From Sinohyriopsis cumingii (lineage: Eukaryota; Mollusca; Bivalvia; Unionida; Unionidae): 64,000 bases of DNA. The DNA is taken from NCBI GenBank assembly GCA_028554795.2, contig CM068828.1, positions 11,428,314 through 11,492,313 on the forward strand, given 5' to 3'. This document shows, in pieces, positions 1 through 11,222 of the stretch. The notes under the pieces are model-generated. The model was not told where the DNA came from. It saw nothing but the letters and a program-made list of their open reading frames with translations, and ran no database searches. The first letter of the stretch is position 1. Every line of letters starts with the position of its first letter. Both the position numbers and the translations under genes were made by a program.

Positions 1-109
1 GCACATAAAGACAAAAAAGGACCTTAAATAAATATAAACGCACCAAAAATTATATCTACTTCTAGAAATATAAAGATAAAGAAAAGGCACTAAAACAAAC
101 TATAAAATC

Positions 110-2884
110 TGCTAAAATTAATCTATGGCAAACCTTTTGCTCTAAAATGAGTCTAAAATCAAACTCAAAACAAATATGGGACAAGATAAAACCTATAAAA
201 GGAAAAGGAACTACTTCAGCCCCAAAAATTAAAAATGCCATAACAAATAAAGATAAGGCAGACCTCCTAGCGAAGCATTTCTCGAACATGAGTAGTAACA
301 ATAACCACACCAGAAACTTTCAAGAATACAAAAACTTAATGGAGGAAACCCAACCTCAAATGTTTCAAGACCAAGGAACAAAAGAATCTCACATAAATAG
401 CGACATCGCAGTACATGAATGGGAGATATCCCTACGATCCAAAGCGAAACATCCCCTGGTAAGGATCAGTTAGGTTACATTATCTATAAAAAAAACTACC
501 TATCACTATAACAATAGCCATAATCAAACTCTTTAATAGGATATGGGATAAAGGCCAACTACCCACCAAATGGAAACAGGCCATAGTAATACCAATCCCC
601 AAGCTAGGTAAAGATCCCAACAACATAAATTCGTACCGACCCATCTCCCTTACAAACAATATTTGCAAAATAATGGAGACAATAATCGCAAATAGGTTAA
701 AACACCACCTAGAAACCAATAACCTATTCTCCATAAATCAATGTGGCTTTCGGAACAAACGGTCCACCACTGACTAGCTTCTCAGATTGGAAACAGACAT
801 CAAACTCGCTTTTAACGCACATAGGAAAACCGATCGCAACCTGATAGCGGTTTTTCAAGACCTAGAAAAAGCGTTCGACCTAGTATGGACCAATGGACTA
901 ATGGCCAAATTAAACCGATTTGGAATAACTGGACACTTGTTCAGCTGGATTGGCGATTTCCTCACATGCCGGAAAATTATCACAAGAATAGGCAACACCC
1001 ATTCGGAAGAATTTTCACTTGAAAATGGAACACCGCAAGGCAGTGTAATAAGTCCCCATCTATTTAACCTAATGGTAAACAACCTTGACCTCAATGCAGC
1101 CTCCGCAAAAATAAATTTGTCACAATTTGCAGATGATAGTGGCATGGAGGAATAGAAATCCTGCCAATAAAACAGTAGTTAAAGAAATCCAGCAGAGCCT
1201 AGACAACATAGGGAGATGGGCGGAAAAATGGGGTTTCAAAATATCTCATGAAAAAACTGTGGCAATCATATTCACCCACAAACGAAATAACAACCTAGTC
1301 TATCCAAACGTCTATATACAAAATCAATTAATCAAATACGTAACAGTAGTAAAATTCCTAGGAATGTTCTTTGACAACCACCTCACATGGAAACAGCACA
1401 TTGAACAACTCACCCAGAATTATAACAAAGATCTCAATTTACTCAGGAACATCACAGGGACTGACTGGGGATCCAGCCAGGAAACCCTCCTCACGATATA
1501 TAAAACCCAATTAGATCAAAACTGGATTACGGTTGCCAAGCATATAACTCGGCTAAGCAACCTGTACTACAAAAACTTGACAAAATCCAGAGAAAAGCCT
1601 TACTATTATGCACAGGAACACTCCCCTCGACATCATTAGAGGAACTACAAACACTAACAGGAGAACTACCCTTAAAATTACGTAGGCAAGAACTGCTCCT
1701 CCGATACTCCATTCGATTAGATACCCACCCAGACAACCATCCCACCAAAATAGCTATAAACAAGTGTAACGTTGTCTTCAAACCCAAAATCATACCCACC
1801 ACACTAAGTGGCAAAGTAATCCTTGAACTAAGAGAAAAGATACCTATACTGAAAACAGGTAACAAACAATACAGACCAGAACAAATCACCATGGTTACAA
1901 AGACCACCAAGGATTAACACTGAAGCTACCAAACTAGTCAATAAAGAAGGACAAGAAAACTTACTAAAACCTGTACTGGTAAACGAAATCAACCAAAGAT
2001 ATCCAGACTATGTTAAGATATATACCGATGGATCAAAAATAAACAACCCACCAAGAACAGCAGCAGCAGTAGTCATCCCTGAATTCAATATACAAACGGG
2101 ATCCAGATTACCTGACTATTGCTCCATTTACACCACTGAATTCTGGGCTATACTTGAATCACTACAATGGATCAAAGACAACCAAATACCTAAAGCAGTC
2201 ATTGTAAGCGATTCCTTAAGCGTTATCAAATCGATCCAAAATCGCAATACACACTCTAGGGAACAATTCCTCGACAGAGCATGCCAATTAATCGATGATA
2301 TCACCACAGCACATCAATTAGTCGAGCTCATGTGGATACCGTCGCACATTGGAATCTCTGGCAACGAAAGAGCAGACAAAGTTGCACAAGCCAAATTAGG
2401 AGATCAAAACTCTATCAAGCTTAACTATAGCTCTACAGAAGCACTAAGCTTCGCACAAAGATATATAGACCAAAAATGACAAGATTTTTGGAACTCCTCC
2501 ACAAAAGGTAAAAAGCACCACGAAACCCCAAAAAACGTAGATAGGAACATACAACTACTTAAGGGTACCTATTTAGAACAGAAAACCATAAACAGGATAA
2601 TAATTGGAAAAACTAAACTAGCAAGCAGTTTTGGAAGGTTTATAGGACCCAAACCAGCAACTATTAACTGCTTTAATTGCCACACCACTGAAGATCTGCA
2701 CCACGTATTCAATATATGCCCAAAATATCAACCCGCTAGGAAAATATTTATCAAAAACCAAAAAGAGATTGGATCACCACACACATACCCAGAGTTACTT
2801 ATGGATTCTAATAACAATAAACAATCAGCATATAAAAATATAAATAAATTCATAGACTCAGCAGGACTTAGGAAAAAAATATAA
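110..2884 (+). pseudogene. LINE ORF2: reverse transcriptase + RNase H, broken
   Basis: This encodes the reverse transcriptase that would copy the element into DNA. RT landmarks in order are SYRPISLTN near 630, motif A FQDLEKAFD near 855, motif B GTPQGSVISP near 1030, the catalytic FADD near 1128 and a VKFLGMFFD thumb-side motif near 1350. RNase H follows with IYTDGSK near 2022, TEFWAILESL near 2140, VSDS near 2207 and WIPSHIGISGNERAD near 2335. The C-terminus has CFNC...H...C near 2670. In-frame stops (TAG near 775, TGA near 2477) and several frame changes, for example near 475 and 1130-1640, show a dead copy. Confidence 0.85.
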
Positions 2885-3045
2885 TTACTATCCCCACAAA
2901 ACCAAAAGACCCAGTAACTAGCTAAACAAATTTTGAAGTTCCCACATAAAAGCCCATAACATATCATTCAATTTTATAAAAATATTAATAAATAATTCAC
3001 TTACGAAGCACCTATCAAAAGCTAAGGAAACCGCAAAATCGGATG

Positions 3046-3133
3046 TCCTAGATGTCCTTAACGAACTGAGTAATCAGCTTGGACTCCGGTCCTAGATGTC
3101 CTTAACGAACCGTGTAATCGGCTAGGACTCTGG
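3046..3133. repeat. Two tandem 44-bp units in the LINE 3' region
   Basis: Two adjacent units both begin TCCTAGATGTCCTTAACGAA and differ at a few positions. They lie downstream of the LINE coding region and may be part of its 3' UTR. Confidence 0.7.
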
Positions 3134-3180
3134 TCTCTTGCTAAATAAAGTATAATAACACTCAATCTCTAAAAAGATTA

Positions 3181-4115
3181 ATAAATAAATAACTTAAAGA
3201 GGCAATATCTAAAAACTTATAAATAACATAACGTAGGAAGCACACCCTAAACACCTCGACTAGTAATACCATAATAACCTTGAAAATCTCTGTTCATAAT
3301 GATTTCTACTAACAACCTCTATAAACAGCATAGAACACCCCCCCCCCCCGATTTTTTGGACATTTTGAGGGAAAAAAACAAACCAAAAAACGCCCTAAGA
3401 AACACCAGGCAAATGCAACAAGAAACCAGCGATGTGAAGCAACCAGGACCGTTCCCGAGCTCTCCTTCCCACCACTGAACTGTAAGGGACCTTATGGACC
3501 CACAGACTGAGGTCAAACTATCAGGGTTCCTTGAACCCATAAAAGCCTGGGGGAGGTGGCACCATTCCCTTCCCCAGGAACAACTAGCAGGCTGCGGTGC
3601 AGTCAGAAAAAAAGTGGCACATGCACAATTGTGCGCACGTCACTATAATTAAACTCAACAACAACAAAATCAATCACATGATAGAATATAAAAGGGATAC
3701 CAATCGTTTATAAAATTGAAGATAGTTTTCCACAAATAAAAGTTACAACCGGTTGAACAATAACTGGAATTGAAACACGCACTTCTCACCAAGTCCAAGA
3801 GGGAACCATATAAACAGAAACAAACTAATTCTGTCTCCCACTTTTTCTCTCTGGTGATAAGACTGCCACAATATATCTTGTTATTTGGAGAAATTGATGA
3901 ACAGAGAAATATGATATTCAGGTCGAAACCACAGTGTGAAGCTTGGGGTGAAATGTTACAATAGTGCAATAACAATCCAGAAATAGTACCCAGAAACAGG
4001 ATTCCCAGTGAATCAATTATAAAGCACTAGACGTGAAAGCTTACAGGAATTTAGATATTTCATTAATTTAGCTCTAAATACTGAATGATAATTTAGCACT
4101 AAACCTCAATCATGC
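3181..4115. other. No gene recognised
   Basis: AT-rich sequence with a C-run near 3340. Short open frames have no recognisable domain and no partner elsewhere in the window. I see no RNA gene or mobile-element end here. Confidence 0.5.
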
Positions 4116-4394
4116 CTTATATGAAGATAAATGGGAACAGTATTTGAAGCTTCCCATTTCCTTATATGAAGATAAATGGGAACAGTATTTGAAGCTTCAC
4201 ATTTCCTTATATGAAGATAAATGGGAACAGTATTTGAAGCTTCACATTTCCTTATATGAAGATAAATGGGAACAGTATTTGAAACTTCACATTTCCTTAT
4301 ATGAAGATAAATGGGAACAGTATTTGAAACTTCACATTTCCTTATATGAAGATAAATGGGAACAGTATTTGAAACTTCACATTTCCTTATATGT
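4116..4394. repeat. 45-bp minisatellite, six near-identical units
   Basis: Units start at 4116, 4161, 4206, 4251, 4296 and 4341, with a partial unit from 4386. They differ by only one or two bases, so the array is young or homogenised. Because 45 is a multiple of three, open frames run through it on both strands; these are an artefact of the repeat. Confidence 0.95.
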
Positions 4395-4433
4395 ATCTCT
4401 TTTCTAAAGATCTGGGTAGACCTGAAAAGGGCT
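4394..4433 (-). promoter_or_regulatory. Histone-type 3' stem-loop and downstream purine element (degenerate)
   Basis: On the minus strand AGCCCTTTTCAGGTCT (4433-4418) has the six-base arms and TTTC loop of the metazoan histone mRNA 3' stem-loop, with one mismatched pair. About ten bases later a purine-rich AAAAGAGATA resembles the U7-binding downstream element. No histone coding sequence is present. The closest match in the window is 51972-52011, so this is probably a piece of an element-3-type provirus. Confidence 0.5.
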
Positions 4434-4562
4434 GTTTTGTTTTGGGATTTTGGCATTCTCTTGACGTTCGCGAGGATTGCCACGTCACGCTGCAGGTTTT
4501 TCAACGAAATATGCTCTTCATCACCCCATACACACATACACACGCCAAACGCCCTGTATTAG

Positions 4563-5400
4563 TTTAGAGTCTAAGAGAAGGAGATGAAATCTCTCAAACA
4601 TAATATACAAAACATCACCTGTACCATTCAGCACCCATTACACTCACTGTCCTAAAACTCCTTGTTTTAGCTTAGAGTTTAAGAGGAGATGTAATCTCAC
4701 AAACATACAATCTTTCACATAAAAAATATACTATCCTTTACGCCACTATACCATCGAACATATCAATAGCATCCAATACTCCTTACACATACACTATTGA
4801 AAAAATGCCCTGTGTTGGCTTAGAGTGTAAGAGGAGCAGATAAAATTGCAATTACCTACTATCCCTCACATCACAAAATATAGAATCTATCACACCATTA
4901 TACCATCCAACATCCCAATACCATCCATTGCCCATTACACACACACACACACATACACACACACACACACTCACACACACTCCAAAATGCCTGTGCTAGC
5001 ATAGAATATAAGAGCAGGAAATGAAATCTCACAAACATGCTATCATATACCTTATATACCATCCAACATCCCATTATACACTCTATCCAAAACACCTTGT
5101 GTTAGATTCGAATGTGAGGGAAGGAGAAGCAATCTCACAAAATATACTATCTCTTACATCACCAAAATACCATCCAACATCCCAATACCAATCAACGCCC
5201 CTTAGCTTAGAGTGTAAGAGAAAGAGATGAAATCTCACAAACATACTATCTCTCACATCAAAAATATACTATCTGTTACACCACAAAAATAGTATCCATC
5301 TCATCACTTACCATCCAATATCCCAAAACCATCCAACACCACTTACCCACATACACACATCTATCCAAAACTCCTCTACCCTTCATTCTATGGTGTGAGT
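4563..5400. repeat. Degenerate minisatellite, about 150-bp period
   Basis: A core like TTAGAGTGTAAGAGAAGGAG followed by ATGAAATCTCACAAACATA recurs near 4566, 4672, 4820, 5003, 5105 and 5210, separated by stretches of the ACCATCCAACATCCCA type. A (CA)n tract lies at 4937-4980. The reverse complement of this family is seen at 25940-26400, on the other side of element 1. Confidence 0.75.
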
Positions 5401-5614
5401 GTCAGCGAGTGTGAGAATTGATCTAAAGTTTAAAAAATCAAGGCACAACAATGATGGATGAACAGACTGACACGTATTTTCCCACTTTCATGTCTAAACT
5501 GCGAACGTGAAGAAAAAAATCCTTTCTATTTCAATTCTGACTAAAACATAACCCTGAGGGATAGAGACAGGTGAAAGAACGTATATTCATACAGTGTCAA
5601 TAAAAACAAAATAC

Positions 5615-5885
5615 ACCATTCTTATTATAAAAAATCAAGACTAAGAGATACGTTTTCCTTTTGGTATATTCTCCTTTTTTAGAAGTTACAATTAAATTTC
5701 ACAACACATCAGTAAAAGTCAATTTGCGTCTTCCTTCACTCTCTCTTTTTCCAGTTTTGGACTTATTCACTGCCACAGGTTTTTCCTGTTCTTTACTTTC
5801 TTCTTCTCGTCTTCTTTTCGTATCTTTCTGGATCGGTATGGGTTCTTTTTCCTTTACGGACAGTTCTTCTTCATTTTCATATTAA
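5615..5885 (-). pseudogene. Fragment related to the element 3 zinc-knuckle gene 3' end
   Basis: On the minus strand this reads as a Lys/Glu/Arg-rich tail. Its DNA lines up with 52118-52400, the 3' part and downstream flank of the CCHC gene of element 3; both share the pattern TTCTTAT...AAAATCA...CAAGAGA...TTTT. The CCHC knuckles are not present here. I infer a remnant of a Maverick-type provirus related to element 3. Confidence 0.45.
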
Positions 5886-5920
5886 ATTTTGGTACAAGCG
5901 ATATGTGTGTAAGCGAAAGC

Positions 5921-5921
<1 letters not shown>

Positions 5922-5971
<50 letters not shown>

Positions 5972-6005
5972 CACATAAACACATGCACGAACGCACGCAC
6001 ACACA
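5922..6005. repeat. (AC)n microsatellite
   Basis: Long AC dinucleotide run with ACGC interruptions at its right end. Confidence 0.95.
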
Positions 6006-7049
6006 AGTGTTACTGCATTCGGTGACAGTAGATCGGACGGTACTTTCTAGTGTTTTGAGAGATGGGTAGACAGAATTAACGTTACACTGCAGAGAGAAAG
6101 AAAGAATGGAAAAAAGGAAACGTAGGACACCATTTTGGGGGGGTTCTGTTATTTTTTGCGGTATTATAGAAAAAGGATAATTAAGACAACAATATATTCC
6201 ATGTGAGAAATGTTCAAAGACATTTGTTTTCATTCTATCATAATATTTATTGCATATCCCAAATTTTAGAGATCTCATGTTTGGCAGCACACTCTACAAA
6301 CAATGAAGCAAATTGTCCATAAACCAAGGACGGGAGAAAACATCACCAAAACAAAGTCTACTGCACTTTTAAAGCAATGGAGAGATAAATAGGACAAACA
6401 GTGTTACGTTTTTCTGAACTCAGGTATTGGCTTTAGGTGAAAGTTTACCACAGGGCGGGTCATACAGTGCAGTGATACTCGCATAATTGTTGAAAAAGCC
6501 ATGCGTTTGTATCCTTTCTGAAAAAACGGAAGATCTAATATTAGAAAGATTTTTCCGTGACACTTGTCAGTGCAAATAGGATACCGGAAGTGTACAAACT
6601 CAAGTCAACTCAAGATTTTTTATCATTCAACGGATTACTTATGGAAGAAAAAAATAGTTCTACAATTTTTAGGGGTGTAAGGTTTTGAAAACATTACATG
6701 ACAAACGTAGCAATTCACGTAATTATTGTGTCTACTGATCACATGTTGGGAGATGCATCTTAGTACTTCAACCAAAATTATTACAAGAGAGAGAGAGAGA
6801 GAGAGAGAGAAAATGTACCTACGTTTAACAATATCACGACACTTACGTTTGTATTTTTATGGCATATTCTCCTTAAGAAATTTCAAAACCACACATTTCA
6901 CTTAGAAAATCACATCCCAAAAACATCCAACATTATAAAATATCACAAGAGTGAACTCAAGATATCGGCGACTTAAAGTCCTTTTTCTCAAAACGTGGAT
7001 GTAAAGTTCTCACAGAATAGTTCATCCAAACATGCTGTGACGTATTTTG
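6006..7049. other. No gene recognised
   Basis: AT-rich flank of element 1 with a short (GA)n tract near 6787-6810. I see no coding motif, RNA gene or transposon end. Confidence 0.5.
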
Positions 7050-7054
7050 CAATA

Positions 7055-7288
7055 AGCAGCAGAGAGACTGGGCCCACCAACTATTTCGTCCAACAGGACC
7101 ATCTATCGAAAACTTTTCTGATAGAAGTTCTTATTTCACAAAAATAACCCTTCTATTCAGAAACTATGATGACTAAATCCTCTTTTCTGGCTAGAAGGGT
7201 TATTTCGACAAAGATAACTCACTACGAAAAATATTTCTTCACGTGGTGACGTCGACGAAAACGTTGTGGGCCCAGTCTCTCTGCTGCT
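7055..7288 (+). repeat. Left terminal inverted repeat of element 1
   Basis: This 234-bp unit pairs with 25504-25737. It is itself bounded by inverted ends (AGCAGCAGAGAGACTGGGCC at the left and its complement at the right). It also has an internal inverted pair, AATAACCCTTCTA (near 7146) with TAGAAGGGTTATT (near 7192), so each TIR can fold on itself. Confidence 0.95.
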
Positions 7289-7344
7289 AGCTATGTAAAT
7301 ATTTTAGGATTTCTGTTGTGAATTAAAAATTTAAGTTAACAATA

Positions 7345-8456
7345 ATGGCCAACATCGGAGAAGCACATTCTGCTAGACTAGCTCGAGAGCGACTAGAAGC
7401 AACAAAAAATTTCTTCCTGTTCGTGATAGTGTCAGAGAAAAATTACAAGCACGGCAGCAAGCACAAGTTGAATTTGCAACAGGTGCAGAAGAATTATTTA
7501 AACCTGTTACAACAGCTACTGAGAAGGCTGCGGCGGTCACCAAAGAAGCTTTATTGGGAGATGAAAAGGGTATTCTTCCAACGCTAAAACAAACCGCTGA
7601 GCAAACTGAAAAGATTGCTAGAAGAACCAAACAAACAAAAAAGATTTTACGAGATCTTCCAACTGATATAGCTGCAGCTCAACCTCCACCCGTCGGCGAA
7701 GAAATACTTGAAGGTATTGGGCAAATTCGTACTGAACTCGCGTCCAAACCAATAAAGGAAAATATTGGACTGATTGCAAAATTTAGGGAGGGTTTTGCTG
7801 AAGATATTAAAAATACTCCAAGAGAAGAATTGCCCAGAAAAATATTAATTGGTATGTTTAATAAATCTAGAATCTTAAAACCCGGTTTTGAAAACGTGAA
7901 TGATGATAATTTTATTAAATGGTTATATCGTATATATAAAAACAAAAAACAAGCCAGAGATGATGATTTAGAATACAGAGGTCTCCTTGAAGAAGTAAAA
8001 AGAGTTTATAACGAACAGGTAAAACAACTAGAATCCTCCCAGCAGAAACCTTCTACACCTTTGCAACAGCCACGGCGGAGGATAATAGATACTGACCTAG
8101 TCCCGTTAGGTGAATATGAGGTTGCATCTGAACAAAGTCCACGTCGTCAAAAATCCGAGCCAACTAGGTCGCCGATAATTGGTTTAACAACATCTCCTGA
8201 AAGTTTACCGCAAGATGTTTTAGCCCCAAGAATTGTAAGACAACAACCAAAAACCGGATCTGGTCTAGCTGTTTGCCCTGATAATATCATCAATGATGTA
8301 TCACGGCTAGAAGTTCTCATCGGAGGAAAACGAGCTGGAAATAACTCACCGGAAATAATTAATGAAGCGGCTGATATCTGTCAGCGATTATTTCGGGGCG
8401 GCATCATGGATACTCACATCTATCGAGAACTTATTGATGAGCTCATCGACGATTAG
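7345..8456 (+). CDS. Coiled-coil virion-type protein of unknown function (frame break near 7409)
   Basis: First gene after the TIR, starting MANIGEAHSARLAR. The start matches the homologue in element 2. The A-run at 7404-7409 has lost one base relative to element 2, so the frame breaks after about 20 codons; the rest is open from about 7554 to 8456. The middle (GILPTLKQTAEQTEK and following) is strongly helical and charged. The C-terminus (INEAADICQRLFRGG, ending RELIDELIDD) is absent from the shorter element 2 copy. It precedes the capsid block, so a structural or scaffold role is plausible but inferred. Confidence 0.65.
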
Positions 8457-8476
8457 AGAAATAACAATTGAATAAA

Positions 8477-8911
8477 ATGATGGTACACAATTCTCAACGT
8501 AGACCAGTCATGGTCAGAGTGGTAAATTCACGACTACCAGTATACAGGATGACTTATGGAAACGGATTCGGCGATGTTGTTACGGGTTTATTTGCGGGAA
8601 TGGCACCTAAAGCAATACCGATCGCAAAACAATTAGGCATGAAAGCCATTGATGTTATTAAAGATAAAGCTATTGGCGCTGCTGGTAGCGCTGCCGGTAA
8701 AGCATTCACGGCGATCAAGGACAGACTAGTACGACTGATACGCAGAAAACCTCCACCGGTAAAATTACCAGCCACCGCAGACATGTCAGCGGATGTCAGT
8801 AAAGTAATAAACGAAGCCGCAAATCAAAGGCTAGCTGCGCTAGTCAACGAAATTCCTGAACAAATAAACACGAGTTTGGTCGCGGGAAGTGGTCTTCGTT
8901 TTAGACGATAA
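8477..8911 (+). CDS. Small basic protein with Gly/Ala-rich amphipathic segment
   Basis: About 144 residues; start chosen at the ATG of AATAAAATG (8471-8479). A basic N-terminus precedes GNGFGDVVTGLFAGMAPK and the AIGAAGSAAGKAF stretch, then a basic RLIRRKPPP segment and a C-terminal LVAGSGLRFRR. This is reminiscent of membrane-active minor capsid peptides such as adenovirus pVI, but that is a resemblance in character only. It ends 13 bases before the capsid gene and is conserved intact in element 2. Confidence 0.65.
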   Translation: MMVHNSQRRPVMVRVVNSRLPVYRMTYGNGFGDVVTGLFAGMAPKAIPIAKQLGMKAIDVIKDKAIGAAGSAAGKAFTAIKDRLVRLIRRKPPPVKLPATADMSADVSKVINEAANQRLAALVNEIPEQINTSLVAGSGLRFRR

Positions 8912-8924
8912 CTTTTACAATAAA

Positions 8925-10307
8925 ATGTTCAAATGGGAATCCGATACAGCATTCGACATAGACGAGCCAGTCTCTAAAAATAAATCAGTGCGTGATTATC
9001 AGTATTATTCGTATGACGCACGAGAACCAAACGGACGAAGACGAATTGAACTTCAGGTTCAGGATACAAGTAGATATTTCCTGCCTTCTGAAGCATTTAT
9101 TGAGGTAGAAGGGAAAATTATAAAAACCGATAACACAGAATACGGACCCAACGTTAAAGTCGGTTTTGTCAATAACGGAATTATGGCCTTGTTTAGTAGC
9201 GCTATTTATATGATTGATGGAAAAAATATCGAATCGATTCAGAATGATGTCGATGTTACTACAACAATAATTGGTTTAGCGAGATATTCTGATGATTATA
9301 CAAGATCAGCTGGTCCATCAATGAAGTTTGCAAAGGATAATACTGATCGTCCTGACAGTGATCAGTACAATATTAGACGACCAAGAAACTTTGCCGATAA
9401 CGCTGACGCTGATGTGAATCCGGTGGTTCATGGTGCTAATGCAGAATTTAATTTAGGTTTCGCTACACGCAGACAAATGCTAAAAGGTAATAGCAGAAAT
9501 TTTTCATGTGCGATTCCGCTGTCTCATATCTTTGGATTTTGCCGAGATGTTAGAAAGGTAATTTTCGGAGCAAAACATACAGTCGTGCTTGTTAGAAAAG
9601 GCGACGACAATGATGCGCTATGGCGACCTATGAGTGATGCTGGTAAAGTAGAAATAACAAAACTCTCACTGTGGATGCCGGTATTGTCCCCTGCACTTGC
9701 CCAAGAACAGCGACTGCTTTCTTTTATGGATCAAGGTGGCAAAACGCTGCTATCGTGGCTTACAACAACCACAGATAGTTATCAAAGTGCCGTCAATGGT
9801 ACATTCACATGGAATATAGCATCACAGCAGGGGGTTTCAGCGCCGCGACATATTTTCATTGCTTTTCAGGATGTTAGACGAATAGGTGATCAAACACGTT
9901 CGCATATGATATTTGATCAACTTGGTATCACTGACGTTTCTCTGAAAAAAAACGGGCATCAAGAACCAGCTGAAAATATACAATTAAATTTTGGTAACAA
10001 CCATGTTGCACGTGCATATCAACGATTGACAAAGTATCTAGCGCGTGATCTAAATATCGATACTGGTTTGCAAATATCACAGTTGGATTTTATATCTCAT
10101 TATCCAATCTATTACTTCTCGCTGGAGCATCTTGATCTAACCAGACAGTCTGTCGTTGATATTCACTTCAGGGCTACTGTAGATAGAAACGTAGCAGCTA
10201 TAGCTAATTACAGAGCCGTCGCGGTCATACTTTCCGATAAAGCAATGTTGCTTGAAGGTGCTGGCGGCCGAATGAGAGTCATCGATGCTCCCGTGGAAAA
10301 CTTGTAA
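8925..10307 (+). CDS. Major capsid protein, probable double jelly-roll
   Basis: 460 residues from the ATG of AATAAAATG (8919-8927); an in-frame GTG at 8889 would overlap the previous gene and was not chosen. The protein is rich in beta-type segments. Recognisable stretches are DTSRYFLPSEAFIEVEG, GLARYSDDYTRSAGPS, FSCAIPLSHIFGFCRDVRKV and LDFISHYPIYYFSLEHLDLT. Size, position between core-type genes and the protease, and co-occurrence with ATPase and penton-like genes fit a Polinton-type double jelly-roll capsid protein. It is shorter than many Polinton capsid proteins. The fold is inferred; the frame is fully intact. Confidence 0.72.
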   Translation: MFKWESDTAFDIDEPVSKNKSVRDYQYYSYDAREPNGRRRIELQVQDTSRYFLPSEAFIEVEGKIIKTDNTEYGPNVKVGFVNNGIMALFSSAIYMIDGKNIESIQNDVDVTTTIIGLARYSDDYTRSAGPSMKFAKDNTDRPDSDQYNIRRPRNFADNADADVNPVVHGANAEFNLGFATRRQMLKGNSRNFSCAIPLSHIFGFCRDVRKVIFGAKHTVVLVRKGDDNDALWRPMSDAGKVEITKLSLWMPVLSPALAQEQRLLSFMDQGGKTLLSWLTTTTDSYQSAVNGTFTWNIASQQGVSAPRHIFIAFQDVRRIGDQTRSHMIFDQLGITDVSLKKNGHQEPAENIQLNFGNNHVARAYQRLTKYLARDLNIDTGLQISQLDFISHYPIYYFSLEHLDLTRQSVVDIHFRATVDRNVAAIANYRAVAVILSDKAMLLEGAGGRMRVIDAPVENL

Positions 10308-10336
10308 ACAATTAGATCAATATCGTATTAAATAAA

Positions 10337-10807
10337 ATGTCATACAGTCATGTTAATGTCACACTGACTCCTGGTCAGGTGAAGAAATTACAATCGAAGA
10401 ACGCGAGCACATGTGGGACATCAATAACACTAAAACACGATCAGCTAGCGGGCGGTCCAAACAAACTGTCATTGACTAAAACCCAACAAAAACATTTCAA
10501 TAAAGCGAAACAAGCAACGACTGGAGTTCGACTTGATCTCTCTCCAGCCGCGGTCAAAGATATGGTCAAAAAAACCGGCGGAATACTTCCATTTCTTCCA
10601 ATAATTGCCGCAGCACTAGCACCAGCAGCAGCCGCAGCAGCAAAGGCAGCCGCGTTAGGAGCTGTTGGAACCGCAGCTGGAATGGCACTAAAGAAAGCCA
10701 CCGGGAAAGGACACAAAAAAAGGGATCCGGTCTCAGACTTCCAGGAACTCCGGCGTCATGGTACCCAAAAAAGTTCTAAGTGTTTTTACACCGATGTCCA
10801 ATTTTGA
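10337..10807 (+). CDS. Alanine-rich, lysine-rich core-like peptide precursor
   Basis: Up to 156 residues, starting at the ATG of AATAAAATG. The N-terminal half has an LTPGQVKKLQSKNAS and LSLTKTQQKHFNKAKQ pattern. Then comes a hydrophobic GGILPFLPIIAAAL segment, a run of alanines and a basic ALKKATGKGHKK tail. This resembles pX/pVI-like DNA-binding or membrane-active precursors of adenoviruses and Polintons. The last ~17 codons overlap the protease gene in another frame. In element 2 the tail reads straight into the protease frame, so the junction (A7 here, A6 there near 10717) is a frame-sensitive spot. Confidence 0.68.
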   Translation: MSYSHVNVTLTPGQVKKLQSKNASTCGTSITLKHDQLAGGPNKLSLTKTQQKHFNKAKQATTGVRLDLSPAAVKDMVKKTGGILPFLPIIAAALAPAAAAAAKAAALGAVGTAAGMALKKATGKGHKKRDPVSDFQELRRHGTQKSSKCFYTDVQF

Positions 10808-11216
10808 TTTGCTTGATGCTGTTAAACAATTACGTATAAAGAATTTCAGAGGTGTATTTATGCGAGATGAATTACCAGCACGACCGAATAGCACAGAAAC
10901 CGGTATTATTAACCTCGACAACAAGGAAGGTCCTGGAACTCACTGGGTTGCTTACGCGATCGATCCACGTGGAATTATCTATTTTGACTCGTACGGGCTA
11001 GCACCGCCAGTTGAATTTTTCAGGTACGTCCAAAGATTTTCCAACATTCCAGTTTGGCAGTCAACGTTACCAACACAAACACTGATTGATCCTCCGATAT
11101 GCGGTCGTGAAGTATTAAATGTTCTTGATGCAATCTCAAAATCATTGAGTTCTCCTCACAAAGTCGTGCATGAATACACCACAGATGTGATTTCCAAATT
11201 TAAACAACCCCCATAA
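10758..11216 (+). CDS. Adenain-like maturation cysteine protease
   Basis: 152 residues. It would cleave capsid precursors during virion maturation. The expected catalytic set is visible in order: His62 in GPGTHWVAY, Asp77 in IYFDSYG, Gln107 in LPTQTL and Cys115 in PPICGREVLNVLD, the His/acid/Gln/Cys layout of adenovirus protease (C5 family). Length is slightly below the roughly 200 residues of adenain. The ATG at 10758 lies inside the 3' end of the preceding gene; element 2 uses the same start. Confidence 0.88.
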   Translation: MVPKKVLSVFTPMSNFDLLDAVKQLRIKNFRGVFMRDELPARPNSTETGIINLDNKEGPGTHWVAYAIDPRGIIYFDSYGLAPPVEFFRYVQRFSNIPVWQSTLPTQTLIDPPICGREVLNVLDAISKSLSSPHKVVHEYTTDVISKFKQPP

Positions 11217-11222
11217 CTAATA

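Larger units (their letters stand above)
1..3180 (+). mobile_element. Non-LTR retrotransposon (LINE) with RT and RNase H, 5' end outside window
   Basis: One decayed rightward LINE fills the left edge. Its 5' part lies outside the window or is lost. Reverse transcriptase is followed by RNase H and a cysteine/histidine-rich C-terminus, the order seen in I/Jockey-group LINEs that keep RNase H. After the coding part an AT-rich 3' region has a tandem 44-bp duplication and ends in A/T-rich sequence near 3180; the exact 3' end and a target duplication were not found. Clade assignment is inference. Confidence 0.75.

Noticed and set aside
4116..4394. CRISPR-like regular repeat array, and the long ORFs through it on both strands
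   Set aside because: Units are directly contiguous with no unique spacers, and the ORFs exist only because 45 is divisible by three.
5877..6290. 137-codon leftward ORF across the (AC)n tract
   Set aside because: Coding is driven by the dinucleotide repeat (Cys-Val runs).
8889..8924. Capsid gene start at GTG 8889
   Set aside because: It overlaps the preceding gene; the ATG at 8925 sits in the AATAAAATG context shared with neighbouring genes.
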